Counted from the stretch's first letter, positions 1-13,090 are shown. The stretch is 64,000 nt of DNA from Henricia sp. BOLD:AAB3569 (GCA_037783545.1 JBBELK010001576.1:62001-126000), one strand, 5' to 3'. A program made the numbers and translations. The notes: generated by a model from the sequence alone, not told the origin.

Positions 1-303
1 CTGGGTTGAGGCTTCCTGACTGCTCTCACGCAAACCGTGGCTGTCTGTACACACCTCTTTGGGGTACTCCTGAGTTGTGCGCATGCTCAGTCATTCGGAC
101 TGTCGTTAACGCACCGCAGTTTGCCTCGGCAATTTGGTCAAAGTGTGGTCCAAACGTCGGCAAATTTGGAGGTCGAAAAATGTTCCGACGAACTTCAAAT
201 TTTGCATGCCCTAAACACTCTACATTGCGCACTTGTCATAACAAATTGACAGACTTTCGCCGGGAAATGGCAGAGAAATTTCAAAGTTTAGAAAAAAACT
301 GGG

Positions 304-600
304 TTGAGGCTTCCTGACTGCTCTCACGCAAACCGTGGCTGTCTGTACACACCTCTTTGGGGTACTCCTGAGTTGTGCGCATGCTCAGTCATTCGGACTG
401 TCGTTAACGCACCGCAGTTTGGCTCGGCAATTTGGTCAAAGTGTGGTCCAAACGTCGGCAAATTTGGAGGTCGAAAAATGTTCCGACGAACTTCAAATTT
501 TGCATGCCCTAAACTCTCTATATTGCGCACTTGTCATAAAAAATTGACAGACTTTCGCCGGGAAATGGCAGAGAAATTTCAAAGTTTAGAAAAAACTGGG
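304..600. repeat. Reference 297-bp satellite monomer
   Basis: A representative unit close to the array consensus. By my count it has 68 C and 70 G (about 46% GC) and 16 CpG dinucleotides, close to the number expected by chance. Landmarks: GCGCATGC at 377-384, the palindrome CGTTAACG at 402-409, direct repeats of the form GCARTTTGG (GCAGTTTGG, GCAATTTGG and a version with one extra A), the palindrome CAAATTTG at 459-466, GCATGC at 502-507, an A-tract at 538-543, a GC-rich quasi-palindrome TTTCGCCGGGAAA, the palindrome GAAATTTC at 573-580 and a second A-tract at 590-595. The two A-tracts vary in length between copies and produce most of the 297/298-bp variation. I recognise no known satellite family. 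Confidence 0.95.
458..503. other. Imperfect 46-nt hairpin (dyad) in each monomer, shown in one unit
   Basis: The left arm (458-473, GCAAATTTGGAGGTCG) pairs with the right arm (487-503, CGAACTTCAAATTTTGC) around a 13-nt loop. I count 14 Watson-Crick pairs and one G-T pair, with one mismatch and one bulged T. A competing 6-bp stem, CGTCGG with CCGACG, overlaps it. The same sequence recurs in almost every monomer of the window. Dyad symmetry is common in centromeric satellites, especially those without a CENP-B box, but a role here is inference. One monomer (35390-35662) has lost the left arm. Confidence 0.7.
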
Positions 601-3600
601 TTGAGGCTTCCTGACTGCTCTCACGCAAACCGTGGCTGTCTGTACACACCTCTTTGGGGTACTCCTGAGTTGTGCGCATGCTCAGTCATTCGGACTGTCG
701 TTAACGCACCGCAGTTTGGCTCGGCAATTTGGTCAAAGTGTGGTCCAAACGTCGGCAAATTTGGAGGTCGAAAAATGTTCCGACGAACTTCAAATTTTGC
801 ATGCCCTAAACTCTCTATATTGCGCACTTGTCATAACAAATTGACAGACTTTCGCCGGGAAATGGCAGAGAAATTTCAAAGTTTAGAAAAAAATGGGTTG
901 AGGCTTCCTGACTGCTCTCACGCAAACCGTGGCTGTCTGTACACACCTCTTTGGGGTACTCCTGAGTTGTGCGCATGCTCAGTCATTCGGACTGTCGTTA
1001 ACGCACCGCAGTTTGGCTCGGCAATTTGGTCAAAGTGTGGTCCAAACGTCGGCAAATTTGGAGGTCGAAAAATGTTCCGACGAACTTCAAATTTTGCATG
1101 CCCTAAACTCTCTATATTGCGCACTTGTCATAAAAAAATTGACAGACTTTCGCCGGGAAATGGCAGAGAAATTTCAAAGTTTGGAAAAAACTAGGTTGAG
1201 GCTTCCTGACTGCTCTCACGCAAACCGTGGCTGTCTGTACACACCTCTTTGGGGTACTCCTGAGTTGTGCGCATGCTCAGTCATTCGGACTGTCGTTAAC
1301 GCACCGCAGTTTGGCTCGGCAATTTGGTCAAAGTGTGGTCCAAACGTCGGCAAATTTGGAGGTCGAAAAATGTTCCGACGAACTTCAAATTTTGCATGCC
1401 CTAAACTCTCTATATTGCGCACTTGTCATAACAAATTGACAGACTTTCGCCGGGAAATGGCAGAGAAATTTCAAAGTTTAGAAAAAACTGGGTTGAGGCT
1501 TCCTGACTGCTCTCACGCAAACCGTGGCTGTCTGTACACACCTCTTTGGGGTACTCCTGAGTTGTGCGCATGCTCAGTCATTCGGACTGTCGTTAACGCA
1601 CCGCAGTTTGGCTCGGCAATTTGGTCAAAGTGTGGTCCAAACGTCGGCAAATTTGGAGGTCGAAAAATGTTCCGACGAACTTCAAATTTTGCATGCCCTA
1701 AACTCTCTATATTGCGCACTTGTCATAAAAAAATTGACAGACTTTCGCCGGGAAATGGCAGAGAAATTTCAAAGTTTGGAAAAAACTAGGTTGAGGCTTC
1801 CTGACTGCTCTCACGCAAACCGTGGCTGTCTGTACACACCTCTTTGGGGTACTCCTGAGTTGTGCGCATGCTCAGTCATTCGGACTGTCGTTAACGCACC
1901 GCAGTTTGGCTCGGCAATTTGGTCAAAGTGTGGTCCAAACGTCGGCAAATTTGGAGGTCGAAAAATGTTCCGACGAACTTCAAATTTTGCATGCCCTAAA
2001 CTCTCTATATTGCGCACTTGTCATAAAAAATTGACAGACTTTCGCCGGGAAATGGCAGAGAAATTTCAAAGTTTAGAAAAAACTGGGTTGAGGCTTCCTG
2101 ACTGCTCTCACGCAAACCGTGGCTGTCTGTACACACCTCTTTGGGGTACTCCTGAGTTGTGCGCATGCTCAGTCATTCGGACTGTCGTTAACGCACCGCA
2201 GTTTGGCTCGGCAATTTGGTCAAAGTGTGGTCCAAACGTCGGCAAATTTGGAGGTCGAAAAATGTTCCGACGAACTTCAAATTTTGCATGCCCTAAACTC
2301 TCTATATTGCGCACTTGTCATAAAAAATTGACAGACTTTCGCCGGGAAATGGCAGAGAAATTTCAAAGTTTAGAAAAAACTGGGTTGAGGCTTCCTGACT
2401 GCTCTCACGCAAACCGTGGCTGTCTGTACACACCTCTTTCGGGTACTCCTGAGTTGTGCGCATGCTCAGTCATTCGGACTGTCGTTAACGCACCGCAGTT
2501 TGGCTCGGCAATTTGGTCAAAGTGTGGTCCAAACGTCGGCAAATTTGGAGGTCGAAAAATGTTCCGACGAACTTCAAATTTTGCATGCCCTAAACTCTCT
2601 ATATTGCGCACTTGTCATAACAAATTGACAGACTTTCGCCGGGAAATGGCAGAGAAATTTCAAAGTTTAGAAAAAACTGGGTTGAGGCTTCCTGACTGCT
2701 CTCACGCAAACCGTGGCTGTCTGTACACACCTCTTTGGGGTACTCCTGAGTTGTGCGCATGCTCAGTCATTCGGACTGTCGTTAACGCACCGCAGTTTGG
2801 CTCGGCAATTTGGTCAAAGTGTGGTCCAAACGTCGGCAAATTTGGAGGTCGAAAAATGTTCCGACGAACTTCAAATTTTGCATGCCCTAAACTCTCTATA
2901 TTGCGCACTTGTCATAAAAAAATTGACAGACTTTCGCCGGGAAATGGCAGAGAAATTTCAAAGTTTGGAAAAAACTAGGTTGAGGCTTCCTGACTGCTCT
3001 CACGCAAACCGTGGCTGTCTGTACACACCTCTTTGGGGTACTCCTGAGTTGTGCGCATGCTCAGTCATTCGGACTGTCGTTAACGCACCGCAGTTTGGCT
3101 CGGCAATTTGGTCAAAGTGTGGTCCAAACGTCGGCAAATTTGGAGGTCGAAAAATGTTCCGACGAACTTCAAATTTTGCATGCCCTAAACTCTCTATATT
3201 GCGCACTTGTCATAAAAAATTGACAGACTTTCGCCGGGAAATGGCAGAGAAATTTCAAAGTTTAGAAAAAACTGGGTTGAGGCTTCCTGACTGCTCTCAC
3301 GCAAACCGTGGCTGTCTGTACACACCTCTTTGGGGTACTCCTGAGTTGTGCGCATGCTCAGTCATTCGGACTGTCGTTAACGCACCGCAGTTTGGCTCGG
3401 CAATTTGGTCAAAGTGTGGTCCAAACGTCGGCAAATTTGGAGGTCGAAAAATGTTCCGACGAACTTCAAATTTTGCATGCCCTAAACTCTCTATATTGCG
3501 CACTTGTCATAAAAAAATTGACAGACTTTCGCCGGGAAATGGCAGAGAAATTTCAAAGTTTAGAAAAAACTTGGTTGAGGCTTCCTGACTGCTCTCACGC

Positions 3601-3872
3601 AAACCGTGGCTGTCTGTACACACCTCTTTGGGGTACTCCTGAGTTGTGCGCATGCTCAGTCATTCGGACTGTCGTTAACGCACCGCAGTTTGGCTCGGCA
3701 ATTTGGTCAAAGTGTGGTCCAAACGTCGGCAAATTTGGAGGTCGAAAAATGTTCCGACGAACTTCAAATTTTGCATGCCCTAAACTCTCTATATTGCGCA
3801 CTTGTCATAAAAAAATTGACAGACTTTCGCCGGGAAATGGCAGAGAAATTTCAAAGTTTAGAAAAAACTGGG

Positions 3873-6800
3873 TTGAGGCTTCCTGACTGCTCTCACGCAA
3901 ACCGTGGCTGTCTGTACACACCTCTTTGGGGTACTCCTGAGTTGTGCGCATGCTCAGTCATTCGGACTGTCGTTAACGCACCGCAGTTTGGCTCGGCAAT
4001 TTGGTCAAAGTGTGGTCCAAACGTCGGCAAATTTGGAGGTCGAAAAATGTTCCGACGAACTTCAAATTGTGCATGCCCTAAACTCTCTATATTGCGCACT
4101 TGTCATAAAAAATTGACAGACTTTCGCCGGGAAATGGCAGAGAAATTTCAAAGTTTAGAAAAAACTGGGTTGAGGCTTCCTGACTGCTCTCACGCAAACC
4201 GTGGCTGTCTGTACACACCTCTTTGGGGTACTCCTGAGTTGTGCGCATGCTCAGTCATTCGGACTGTCGTTAACGCACCGCAGTTTGGCTCGGCAATTTG
4301 GTCAAAGTGTGGTCCAAACGTCGGCAAATTTGGAGGTCGAAAAATGTTCCGACGAACTTCAAATTTTGCATGCCCTAAACTCTCTATATTGCGCACTTGT
4401 CATAAACAAATTGACAGACTTTCGCCGGGAAATGGCAGAGAAATTTTAAAGTTTAGAAAAAACTGGGTTGAGGCTTCCTGACTGCTCTCACGCAAACCGT
4501 GGCTGTCTGTACACACCTCTTTGGGGTACTCCTGAGTTGTGCGCATGCTCAGTCATTCGGACTGTCGTTAACGCACCGCAGTTTGGCTCGGCAATTTGGT
4601 CAAAGTGTGGTCCAAACGTCGGCAAATTTGGAGGTCGAAAAATGTTCCGACGAACTTCAAATTTTGCATGCCCTAAACTCTCTATATTGCGCACTTGTCA
4701 TAAAAAAATTGACATACTTTCGCCAGGAAATGGCAGAGAAATTTCAAAGTTTAGAAAAAACTGTGTTGAGGCTTCCTGACTGCTCTCACGCAAACCGTGG
4801 CTGTCTGTACACACCTCTTTGGGGTACTCCTGAGTTGTGCGCATGCTCAGTCATTCGGACTGTCGTTAACGCACCGCAGTTTGGCTCGGCAATTTGGTCA
4901 AAGTTTGGTCCAAACGTCGGCAAATTTGGAGGTCGAAAAATGTTCCGACGAACTTCAAATTTTGCATGCCCTAAACTCTCTATATTGCGCACTTGTCATA
5001 AAAAATTGACAGACTTTCGCCGGGAAATGGCAGAGAAATTTCAAAGTTTAGAAAAAACTGGGTTGAGGCTTCCTGACTGCTCTCACGCAAACCGTGGCTG
5101 TCTGTACACACCTCTTTGGGGTACTCCTGAGTTGTGCGCATGCTCAGTCATTCGGACTGTCGTTAACGCACCGCAGTTTGGCTCGGCAATTTGGTCAAAG
5201 TGTGGTCCAAACGTCGGCAAATTTGGAGGTCGAAAAATGTTCCGACGAACTTCAAATTTTGCATGCCCTAAACTCTCTATATTGCGCACTTGTCATAAAA
5301 AATTGACAGACTTTCGCCGGGAAATGGCAGAGAAATTTCAAAGTTTAGAAAAAACTGGGTTGAGGCTTCCTTACTGCTCTCACGCAAACCGTGGCTGTCT
5401 GTACACACCTCTTTGGGGTACTCCTGAGTTGTGCGCATGCTCAGTCATTCGGACTGTCGTTAACGCACCGCAGTTTGGCTCGGCAATTTGGTCAAAGTGT
5501 GGTCCAAACGTCGGCAAATTTGGAGGTCGAAAAATGTTCCGACGAACTTCAAATTTTGCATGCCCTAAACTCTCTATATTGCGCACTTGTCATAAAAAAT
5601 TGACAGACTTTCGCCGGGAAATGGCAGAGAAATTTCAAAGTTTAGAAAAAACTGGGTTGAGGCTTCCTGACTGCTCTCACGCAAACCGTGGCTGTCTGTA
5701 CACACCTCTTTGGGGTACTCCTGAGTTGTGCGCATGCTCAGTCATTCGGACTGTCGTTAACGCACCGCAGTTTGGCTCGGCAATTTGGTCAAAGTGTGGT
5801 CCAAACGTCGGCAAATTTGGAGGTCGAAAAATGTTCCGACGAACTTCAAATTGTGCATGCCCTAAACTCTCTATATTGCGCACTTGTCATAAAAAATTGA
5901 CAGACTTTCGCCGGGAAATGGCAGAGAAATTTCAAAGTTTAGAAAAAACTGGGTTGAGGCTTCCTGACTGCTCTCACGCAAACCGTGGCTGTCTGTACAC
6001 ACCTCTTTGGGGTACTCCTGAGTTGTGCGCATGCTCAGTCATTCGGACTGTCGTTAACGCACCGCAGTTTGGCTCGGCAATTTGGTCAAAGTGTGGTCCA
6101 AACGTCGGCAAATTTGGAGGTCGAAAAATGTTCCGACGAACTTCAAATTTTGCATGCCCTAAACTCTCTATATTGCGCACTTGTCATAAACAAATTGACA
6201 GACTTTCGCCGGGAAATGGCAGAGAAATTTTAAAGTTTAGAAAAAACTGGGTTGAGGCTTCCTGACTGCTCTCACGCAAACCGTGGCTGTCTGTACACAC
6301 CTCTTTGGGGTACTCCTGAGTTGTGCGCATGCTCAGTCATTCGGACTGTCGTTAACGCACCGCAGTTTGGCTCGGCAATTTGGTCAAAGTGTGGTCCAAA
6401 CGTCGGCAAATTTGGAGGTCGAAAAATGTTCCGACGAACTTCAAATTTTGCATGCCCTAAACTCTCTATATTGCGCACTTGTCATAAAAAAATTGACATA
6501 CTTTCGCCAGGAAATGGCAGAGAAATTTCAAAGTTTAGAAAAAACTGTGTTGAGGCTTCCTGACTGCTCTCACGCAAACCGTGGCTGTCTGTACACACCT
6601 CTTTGGGGTACTCCTGAGTTGTGCGCATGCTCAGTCATTCGGACTGTCGTTAACGCACCGCAGTTTGGCTCGGCAATTTGGTCAAAGTTTGGTCCAAACG
6701 TCGGCAAATTTGGAGGTCGAAAAATGTTCCGACGAACTTCAAATTTTGCATGCCCTAAACTCTCTATATTGCGCACTTGTCATAAAAAATTGACAGACTT

Positions 6801-7440
6801 TCGCCGGGAAATGGCAGAGAAATTTCAAAGTTTAGAAAAAACTGGGTTGAGGCTTCCTGACTGCTCTCACGCAAACCGTGGCTGTCTGTACACACCTCTT
6901 TGGGGTACTCCTGAGTTGTGCGCATGCTCAGTCATTCGGACTGTCGTTAACGCACCGCAGTTTGGCTCGGCAATTTGGTCAAAGTGTGGTCCAAACGTCG
7001 GCAAATTTGGAGGTCGAAAAATGTTCCGACGAACTTCAAATTTTGCATGCCCTAAACTCTCTATATTGCGCACTTGTCATAAAAAATTGACAGACTTTCG
7101 CCGGGAAATGGCAGAGAAATTTCAAAGTTTAGAAAAAACTGGGTTGAGGCTTCCTTACTGCTCTCACGCAAACCGTGGCTGTCTGTACACACCTCTTTGG
7201 GGTACTCCTGAGTTGTGCGCATGCTCAGTCATTCGGACTGTCGTTAACGCACCGCAGTTTGGCTCGGCAATTTGGTCAAAGTGTGGTCCAAACGTCGGCA
7301 AATTTGGAGGTCGAAAAATGTTCCGACGAACTTCAAATTTTGCATGCCCTAAACTCTCTATATTGCGCACTTGTCATAAAAAATTGACAGACTTTCGCCG
7401 GGAAATGGCAGAGAAATTTCAAAGTTTAGAAAAAACTGGG
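3873..7440. repeat. 6-monomer higher-order repeat, two copies of 1784 bp
   Basis: Units 3873-5656 and 5657-7440 carry the same six variant monomers in order: CAAATTGTGC; GAAATTTTAAAG (4441 and 6229); GACATACTTTCGCCAGG followed by TGTGTTGAGG; AAGTTTGGTCC; a plain unit; and CCTTACTG (5370 and 7155). The next monomer, at 7441, is of another type, so the HOR ends there. The two copies look almost identical, so the duplication is recent. Confidence 0.85.
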
Positions 7441-10400
7441 TTGAGGCTTCCTGACTGCTCTCACGCAAACCGTGGCTGTCTGTACACACCTCTTTGGGGT
7501 ACTCCTGAGTTGTGCGCATGCTCAGTCATTCGGACTGTCGTTAACGCACCGCAGTTTGCCTCGGCAATTTGGTCAAAGTGTGGTCCAAACGTCGGCAAAT
7601 TTGGAGGTCGAAAAATGTTCCGACGAACTTCAAATTTTGCATGCCCTAAACACTCTACATTGCGCACTTGTCATAACAAATTGACAGACTTTCGCCGGGA
7701 AATGGCAGAGAAATTTCAAAGTTTAGAAAAAAACTGGGTTGAGGCTTCCTGACTGCTCTCACGCAAACCGTGGCTGTCTGTACACACCTCTTTGGGGTAC
7801 TCCTGAGTTGTGCGCATGCTCAGTCATTCGGACTGTCGTTAACGCACCGCAGTTTGGCTCGGCAATTTGGTCAAAGTGTGGTCCAAACGTCGGCAAATTT
7901 GGAGGTCGAAAAATGTTCCGACGAACTTCAAATTTTGCATGCCCTAAACTCTCTATATTGCGCACTTGTCATAAAAAATTGACAGACTTTCGCCGGGAAA
8001 TGGCAGAGAAATTTCAAAGTTTAGAAAAAACTGGGTTGAGGCTTCCTGACTGCTCTCACGCAAACCGTGGCTGTCTGTACACACCTCTTTGGGGTACTCC
8101 TGAGTTGTGCGCATGCTCAGTCATTCGGACTGTCGTTAACGCACCGCAGTTTGGCTCGGCAATTTGGTCAAAGTGTGGTCCAAACGTCGGCAAATTTGGA
8201 GGTCGAAAAATGTTCCGACGAACTTCAAATTTTGCATGCCCTAAACTCTCTATATTGCGCACTTGTCATAACAAATTGACAGACTTTCGCCGGGAAATGG
8301 CAGAGAAATTTCAAAGTTTAGAAAAAAATGGGTTGAGGCTTCCTGACTGCTCTCACGCAAACCGTGGCTGTCTGTACACACCTCTTTGGGGTACTCCTGA
8401 GTTGTGCGCATGCTCAGTCATTCGGACTGTCGTTAACGCACCGCAGTTTGGCTCGGCAATTTGGTCAAAGTGTGGTCCAAACGTCGGCAAATTTGGAGGT
8501 CGAAAAATGTTCCGACGAACTTCAAATTTTGCATGCCCTAAACTCTCTATATTGCGCACTTGTCATAAAAAAATTGACAGACTTTCGCCGGGAAATGGCA
8601 GAGAAATTTCAAAGTTTGGAAAAAACTAGGTTGAGGCTTCCTGACTGCTCTCACGCAAACCGTGGCTGTCTGTACACATCTCTTTGGGGTACTCCTGAGT
8701 TGTGCGCATGCTCAGTCATTCGGACTGTCGTTAACGCACCGCAGTTTGGCTCGGCAATTTGGTCAAAGTGTGGTCCAAACGTCGGCAAATTTGGAGGTCG
8801 AAAAATGTTCCGACGAACTTCAAATTTTGCATGCCCTAAACTCTCTATATTGCGCACTTGTCATAACAAATTGACAGACTTTCGCCGGGAAATGGCAGAG
8901 AAATTTCAAAGTTTAGAAAAAACTGGGTTGAGGCTTCCTGACTGCTCTCACGCAAACCGTGGCTGTCTGTACACACCTCTTTGGGGTACTCCTGAGTTGT
9001 GCGCATGCTCAGTCATTCGGACTGTCGTTAACGCACCGCAGTTTGGCTCGGCAATTTGGTCAAAGTGTGGTCCAAACGTCGGCAAATTTGGAGGTCGAAA
9101 AATGTTCCGACGAACTTCAAATTTTGCATGCCCTAAACTCTCTATATTGCGCACTTGTCATAAAAAAATTGACAGACTTTCGCCGGGAAATGGCAGAGAA
9201 ATTTCAAAGTTTGGAAAAAACTAGGTTGAGGCTTCCTGACTGCTCTCACGCAAACCGTGGCTGTCTGTACACACCTCTTTGGGGTACTCCTGAGTTGTGC
9301 GCATGCTCAGTCATTCGGACTGTCGTTAACGCACCGCAGTTTGGCTCGGCAATTTGGTCAAAGTGTGGTCCAAACGTCGGCAAATTTGGAGGTCGAAAAA
9401 TGTTCCGACGAACTTCAAATTTTGCATGCCCTAAACTCTCTATATTGCGCACTTGTCATAAAAAATTGACAGACTTTCGCCGGGAAATGGCAGAGAAATT
9501 TCAAAGTTTAGAAAAAACTGGGTTGAGGCTTCCTGACTGCTCTCACGCAAACCGTGGCTGTCTGTACACACCTCTTTGGGGTACTCCTGAGTTGTGCGCA
9601 TGCTCAGTCATTCGGACTGTCGTTAACGCACCGCAGTTTGGCTCGGCAATTTGGTCAAAGTGTGGTCCAAACGTCGGCAAATTTGGAGGTCGAAAAATGT
9701 TCCGACGAACTTCAAATTGTGCATGCCCTAAACTCTCTATATTGCGCACTTGTCATAAAAAATTGACAGACTTTCGCCGGGAAATGGCAGAGAAATTTCA
9801 AAGTTTAGAAAAAACTGGGTTGAGGCTTCCTGACTGCTCTCACGCAAACCGTGGCTGTCTGTACACACCTCTTTCGGGTACTCCTGAGTTGTGCGCATGC
9901 TCAGTCATTCGGACTGTCGTTAACGCACCGCAGTTTGGCTCGGCAATTTGGTCAAAGTGTGGTCCAAACGTCGGCAAATTTGGAGGTCGAAAAATGTTCC
10001 GACGAACTTCAAATTTTGCATGCCCTAAACTCTCTATATTGCGCACTTGTCATAACAAATTGACAGACTTTCGCCGGGAAATGGCAGAGAAATTTCAAAG
10101 TTTAGAAAAAACTGGGTTGAGGCTTCCTGACTGCTCTCACGCAAACCGTGGCTGTCTGTACACACCTCTTTGGGGTACTCCTGAGTTGTGCGCATGCTCA
10201 GTCATTCGGACTGTCGTTAACGCACCGCAGTTTGGCTCGGCAATTTGGTCGAAGTGTGGTCCAAACGTCGGCAAATTTGGAGGTCGAAAAATGTTCCGAC
10301 GAACTTCAAATTTTGCATGCCCTAAACTCTCTATATTGCGCACTTGTCATAACAAATTGACAGACTTTCGCCGGGAAATGGCAGAGAAATTTCAAAGTTT

Positions 10401-13090
10401 AGAAAAAACTGGGTTGAGGCTTCCTGACTGCTCTCACGCAAACCGTGGCTGTCTGTACACACCTCTTTGGGGTACTCCTGAGTTGTGCGCATGCTCAGTC
10501 ATTCGGACTGTCGTTAACGCACCGCAGTTTGGCTCGGCAATTTGGTCAAAGTGTGGTCCAAACGTCGGCAAATTTGGAGGTCGAAAAATGTTCCGACGAA
10601 CTTCAAATTTTGCATGCCCTAAACTCTCTATATTGCGCACTTGTCATAAAAAAATTGACAGACTTTCGCCGGGAAATGGCAGAGAAATTTCAAAGTTTGG
10701 AAAAAACTAGGTTGAGGCTTCCTGACTGCTCTCACGCAAACCGTGGCTGTCTGTACACACCTCTTTGGGGTACTCCTGAGTTGTGCGCATGCTCAGTCAT
10801 TCGGACTGTCGTTAACGCACCGCAGTTTGGCTCGGCAATTTGGTCAAAGTGTGGTCCAAACGTCGGCAAATTTGGAGGTCGAAAAATGTTCCGACGAACT
10901 TCAAATTTTGCATGCCCTAAACTCTCTATATTGCGCACTTGTCATAAAAAATTGACAGACTTTCGCCGGGAAATGGCAGAGAAATTTCAAAGTTTAGAAA
11001 AAACTGGGTTGAGGCTTCCTGACTGCTCTCACGCAAACCGTGGCTGTCTGTACACACCTCTTTGGGGTACTCCTGAGTTGTGCGCATGCTCAGTCATTCG
11101 GACTGTCGTTAACGCACCGCAGTTTGGCTCGGCAATTTGGTCAAAGTGTGGTCCAAACGTCGGCAAATTTGGAGGTCGAAAAATGTTCCGACGAACTTCA
11201 AATTTTGCATGCCCTAAACTCTCTATATTGCGCACTTGTCATAAAAAATTGACAGACTTTCGCCGGGAAATGGCAGAGAAATTTCAAAGTTTAGAAAAAA
11301 CTGGGTTGAGGCTTCGTGACTGCTCTCACGCAAACCGTGGCTGTCTGTACACACCTCTTTCGGGTACTCCTGAGTTGTGCGCATGCTCAGTCATTCGGAC
11401 TGTCGTTAACGCACCGCAGTTTGGCTCGGCAATTTGGTCAAAGTGTGGTCCAAACGTCGGCAAATTTGGAGGTCGAAAAATGTTCCGACGAACTTCAAAT
11501 TTTGCATGCCCTAAACTCTCTATATTGCGCACTTGTCATAACAAATTGACAGACTTTCGCCGGGAAATGGCAGAGAAATTTCAAAGTTTAGAAAAAACTG
11601 GGTTGAGGCTTCCTGACTGCTCTCACGCAAACCGTGGCTGTCTGTACACACCTCTTTGGGGTACTCCTGAGTTGTGCGCATGCTCAGTCATTCGGACTGT
11701 CGTTAACGCACCGCAGTTTGGCTCGGCAATTTGGTCAAAGTGTGGTCCAAACGTCGGCAAATTTGGAGGTCGAAAAATGTTCCGACGAACTTCAAATTTT
11801 GCATGCCCTAAACTCTCTATATTGCGCACTTGTCATAAAAAAATTGACAGACTTTCGCCGGGAAATGGCAGAGAAATTTCAAAGTTTGGAAAAAACTAGG
11901 TTGAGGCTTCCTGACTGCTCTCACGCAAACCGTGGCTGTCTGTACACACCTCTTTGGGGTACTCCTGAGTTGTGCGCATGCTCAGTCATTCGGACTGTCG
12001 TTAACGCACCGCAGTTTGGCTCGGCAATTTGGTCAAAGTGTGGTCCAAACGTCGGCAAATTTGGAGGTCGAAAAATGTTCCGACGAACTTCAAATTTTGC
12101 ATGCCCTAAACTCTCTATATTGCGCACTTGTCATAAAAAATTGACAGACTTTCGCCGGGAAATGGCAGAGAAATTTCAAAGTTTAGAAAAAACTGGGTTG
12201 AGGCTTCCTGACTGCTCTCACGCAAACCGTGGCTGTCTGTACACACCTCTTTGGGGTACTCCTGAGTTGTGCGCATGCTCAGTCATTCGGACTGTCGTTA
12301 ACGCACCGCAGTTTGGCTCGGCAATTTGGTCAAAGTGTGGTCCAAACGTCGGCAAATTTGGAGGTCGAAAAATGTTCCGACGAACTTCAAATTTTGCATG
12401 CCCTAAACTCTCTATATTGCGCACTTGTCATAAAAAAATTGACAGACTTTCGCCGGGAAATGGCAGAGAAATTTCAAAGTTTAGAAAAAACTTGGTTGAG
12501 GCTTCCTGACTGCTCTCACGCAAACCGTGGCTGTCTGTACACACCTCTTTGGGGTACTCCTGAGTTGTGCGCATGCTCAGTCATTCGGACTGTCGTTAAC
12601 GCACCGCAGTTTGGCTCGGCAATTTGGTCAAAGTGTGGTCCAAACGTCGGCAAATTTGGAGGTCGAAAAATGTTCCGACGAACTTCAAATTTTGCATGCC
12701 CTAAACTCTCTATATTGCGCACTTGTCATAAAAAAATTGACAGACTTTCGCCGGGAAATGGCAGAGAAATTTCAAAGTTTAGAAAAAACTGGGTTGAGGC
12801 TTCCTGACTGCTCTCACGCAAACCGTGGCTGTCTGTACACACCTCTTTGGGGTACTCCTGAGTTGTGCGCATGCTCAGTCATTCGGACTGTCGTTAACGC
12901 ACCGCAGTTTGGTTCGGCAATTTGGTCAAAGTGTGGTCCAAACGTCGGCAAATTTGGAGGTCGAAAAATGTTCCGACGAACTTCAAATTGTGCATGCCCT
13001 AAACTCTCTATATTGCGCACTTGTCATAAAAAATTGACAGACTTTCGCCGGGAAATGGCAGAGAAATTTCAAAGTTTAGAAAAAACTGGG
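7436..13090. repeat. Large duplicated segment, copy 2
   Basis: Counterpart of 1-4169. It repeats the same monomer order, with private differences such as CACATCTCTTTGG near 8689, GGTCGAAGTG near 10250, GGCTTCGTGAC near 11315 and GGTTCGGC near 12913. An extra five-monomer unit has been inserted at 8928-10413. After 13091 the sequence no longer follows copy 1: a GTCGTAAAAAAATTG variant replaces the expected unit. Confidence 0.8.
8928..11602. repeat. Extra 5-monomer expansion within duplicated segment
   Basis: Unit 8928-10413 (1486 bp, five monomers) is followed by a related four-monomer run, 10414-11602. Both begin with a monomer containing CATAAAAAAATTG and GTTTGGAAAAAACTAGG, and both contain one CTCTTTCGGG monomer (9820 and 11306). 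The first copy of the big duplication has this run only once (1493-2681). The third monomer differs: 9523 has CAAATTGTGC and 11009 is plain. This is consistent with unequal crossing-over followed by partial conversion. Confidence 0.75.

Larger units (their letters stand above)
1..4169. repeat. Large duplicated segment, copy 1
   Basis: The order of variant monomers here recurs at 7436-13090. At offset 7435 the matches are the TTTGCCTCGG and CACTCTACATTG unit (6 and 7441), the unit preceded by GAAAAAAATGGG (898 and 8333) and the unit with CTCTTTCGGG (2385 and 9820). At offset 8921 the matches are the CTCTTTCGGG unit (2385 and 11306), the AACTTGGTTGAGG unit (3575 and 12496) and the CAAATTGTGC unit (3873 and 12794). 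The offset changes by 1486 bp because copy 2 gained five monomers. The left limit of the duplication lies upstream of the window. Confidence 0.8.

Noticed and set aside
26-232. A 68-codon minus-strand frame repeated in nearly every monomer.
   Set aside because: It overlaps two open plus frames in the same monomer, has no recognisable domain, and follows from the repeat.
371-390. NRF-1-like GCGCATGC or bZIP-like site in the monomer.
   Set aside because: Only part of the NRF-1 consensus is present. Short palindromes are expected by chance in a fixed repeat, and no promoter context is seen.
471-500. Heat-shock element made of GAA/TTC blocks.
   Set aside because: The blocks are spaced 8, 7 and 4 bases apart and lack the regular 5-base spacing.
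550-570. CENP-B box.
   Set aside because: TTTCGCCGGGAAATGG has the TTCG start but lacks the required A and CGGG at the fixed positions, on either strand.
304-600. Hammerhead ribozyme in the satellite transcript.
   Set aside because: I found no CTGANGA core with a suitably placed GAAA on either strand of the monomer; other small ribozymes cannot be ruled out by eye.
304-600. tRNA or 5S-like gene with internal Pol III boxes.
   Set aside because: No convincing A box or B box, and no cloverleaf.
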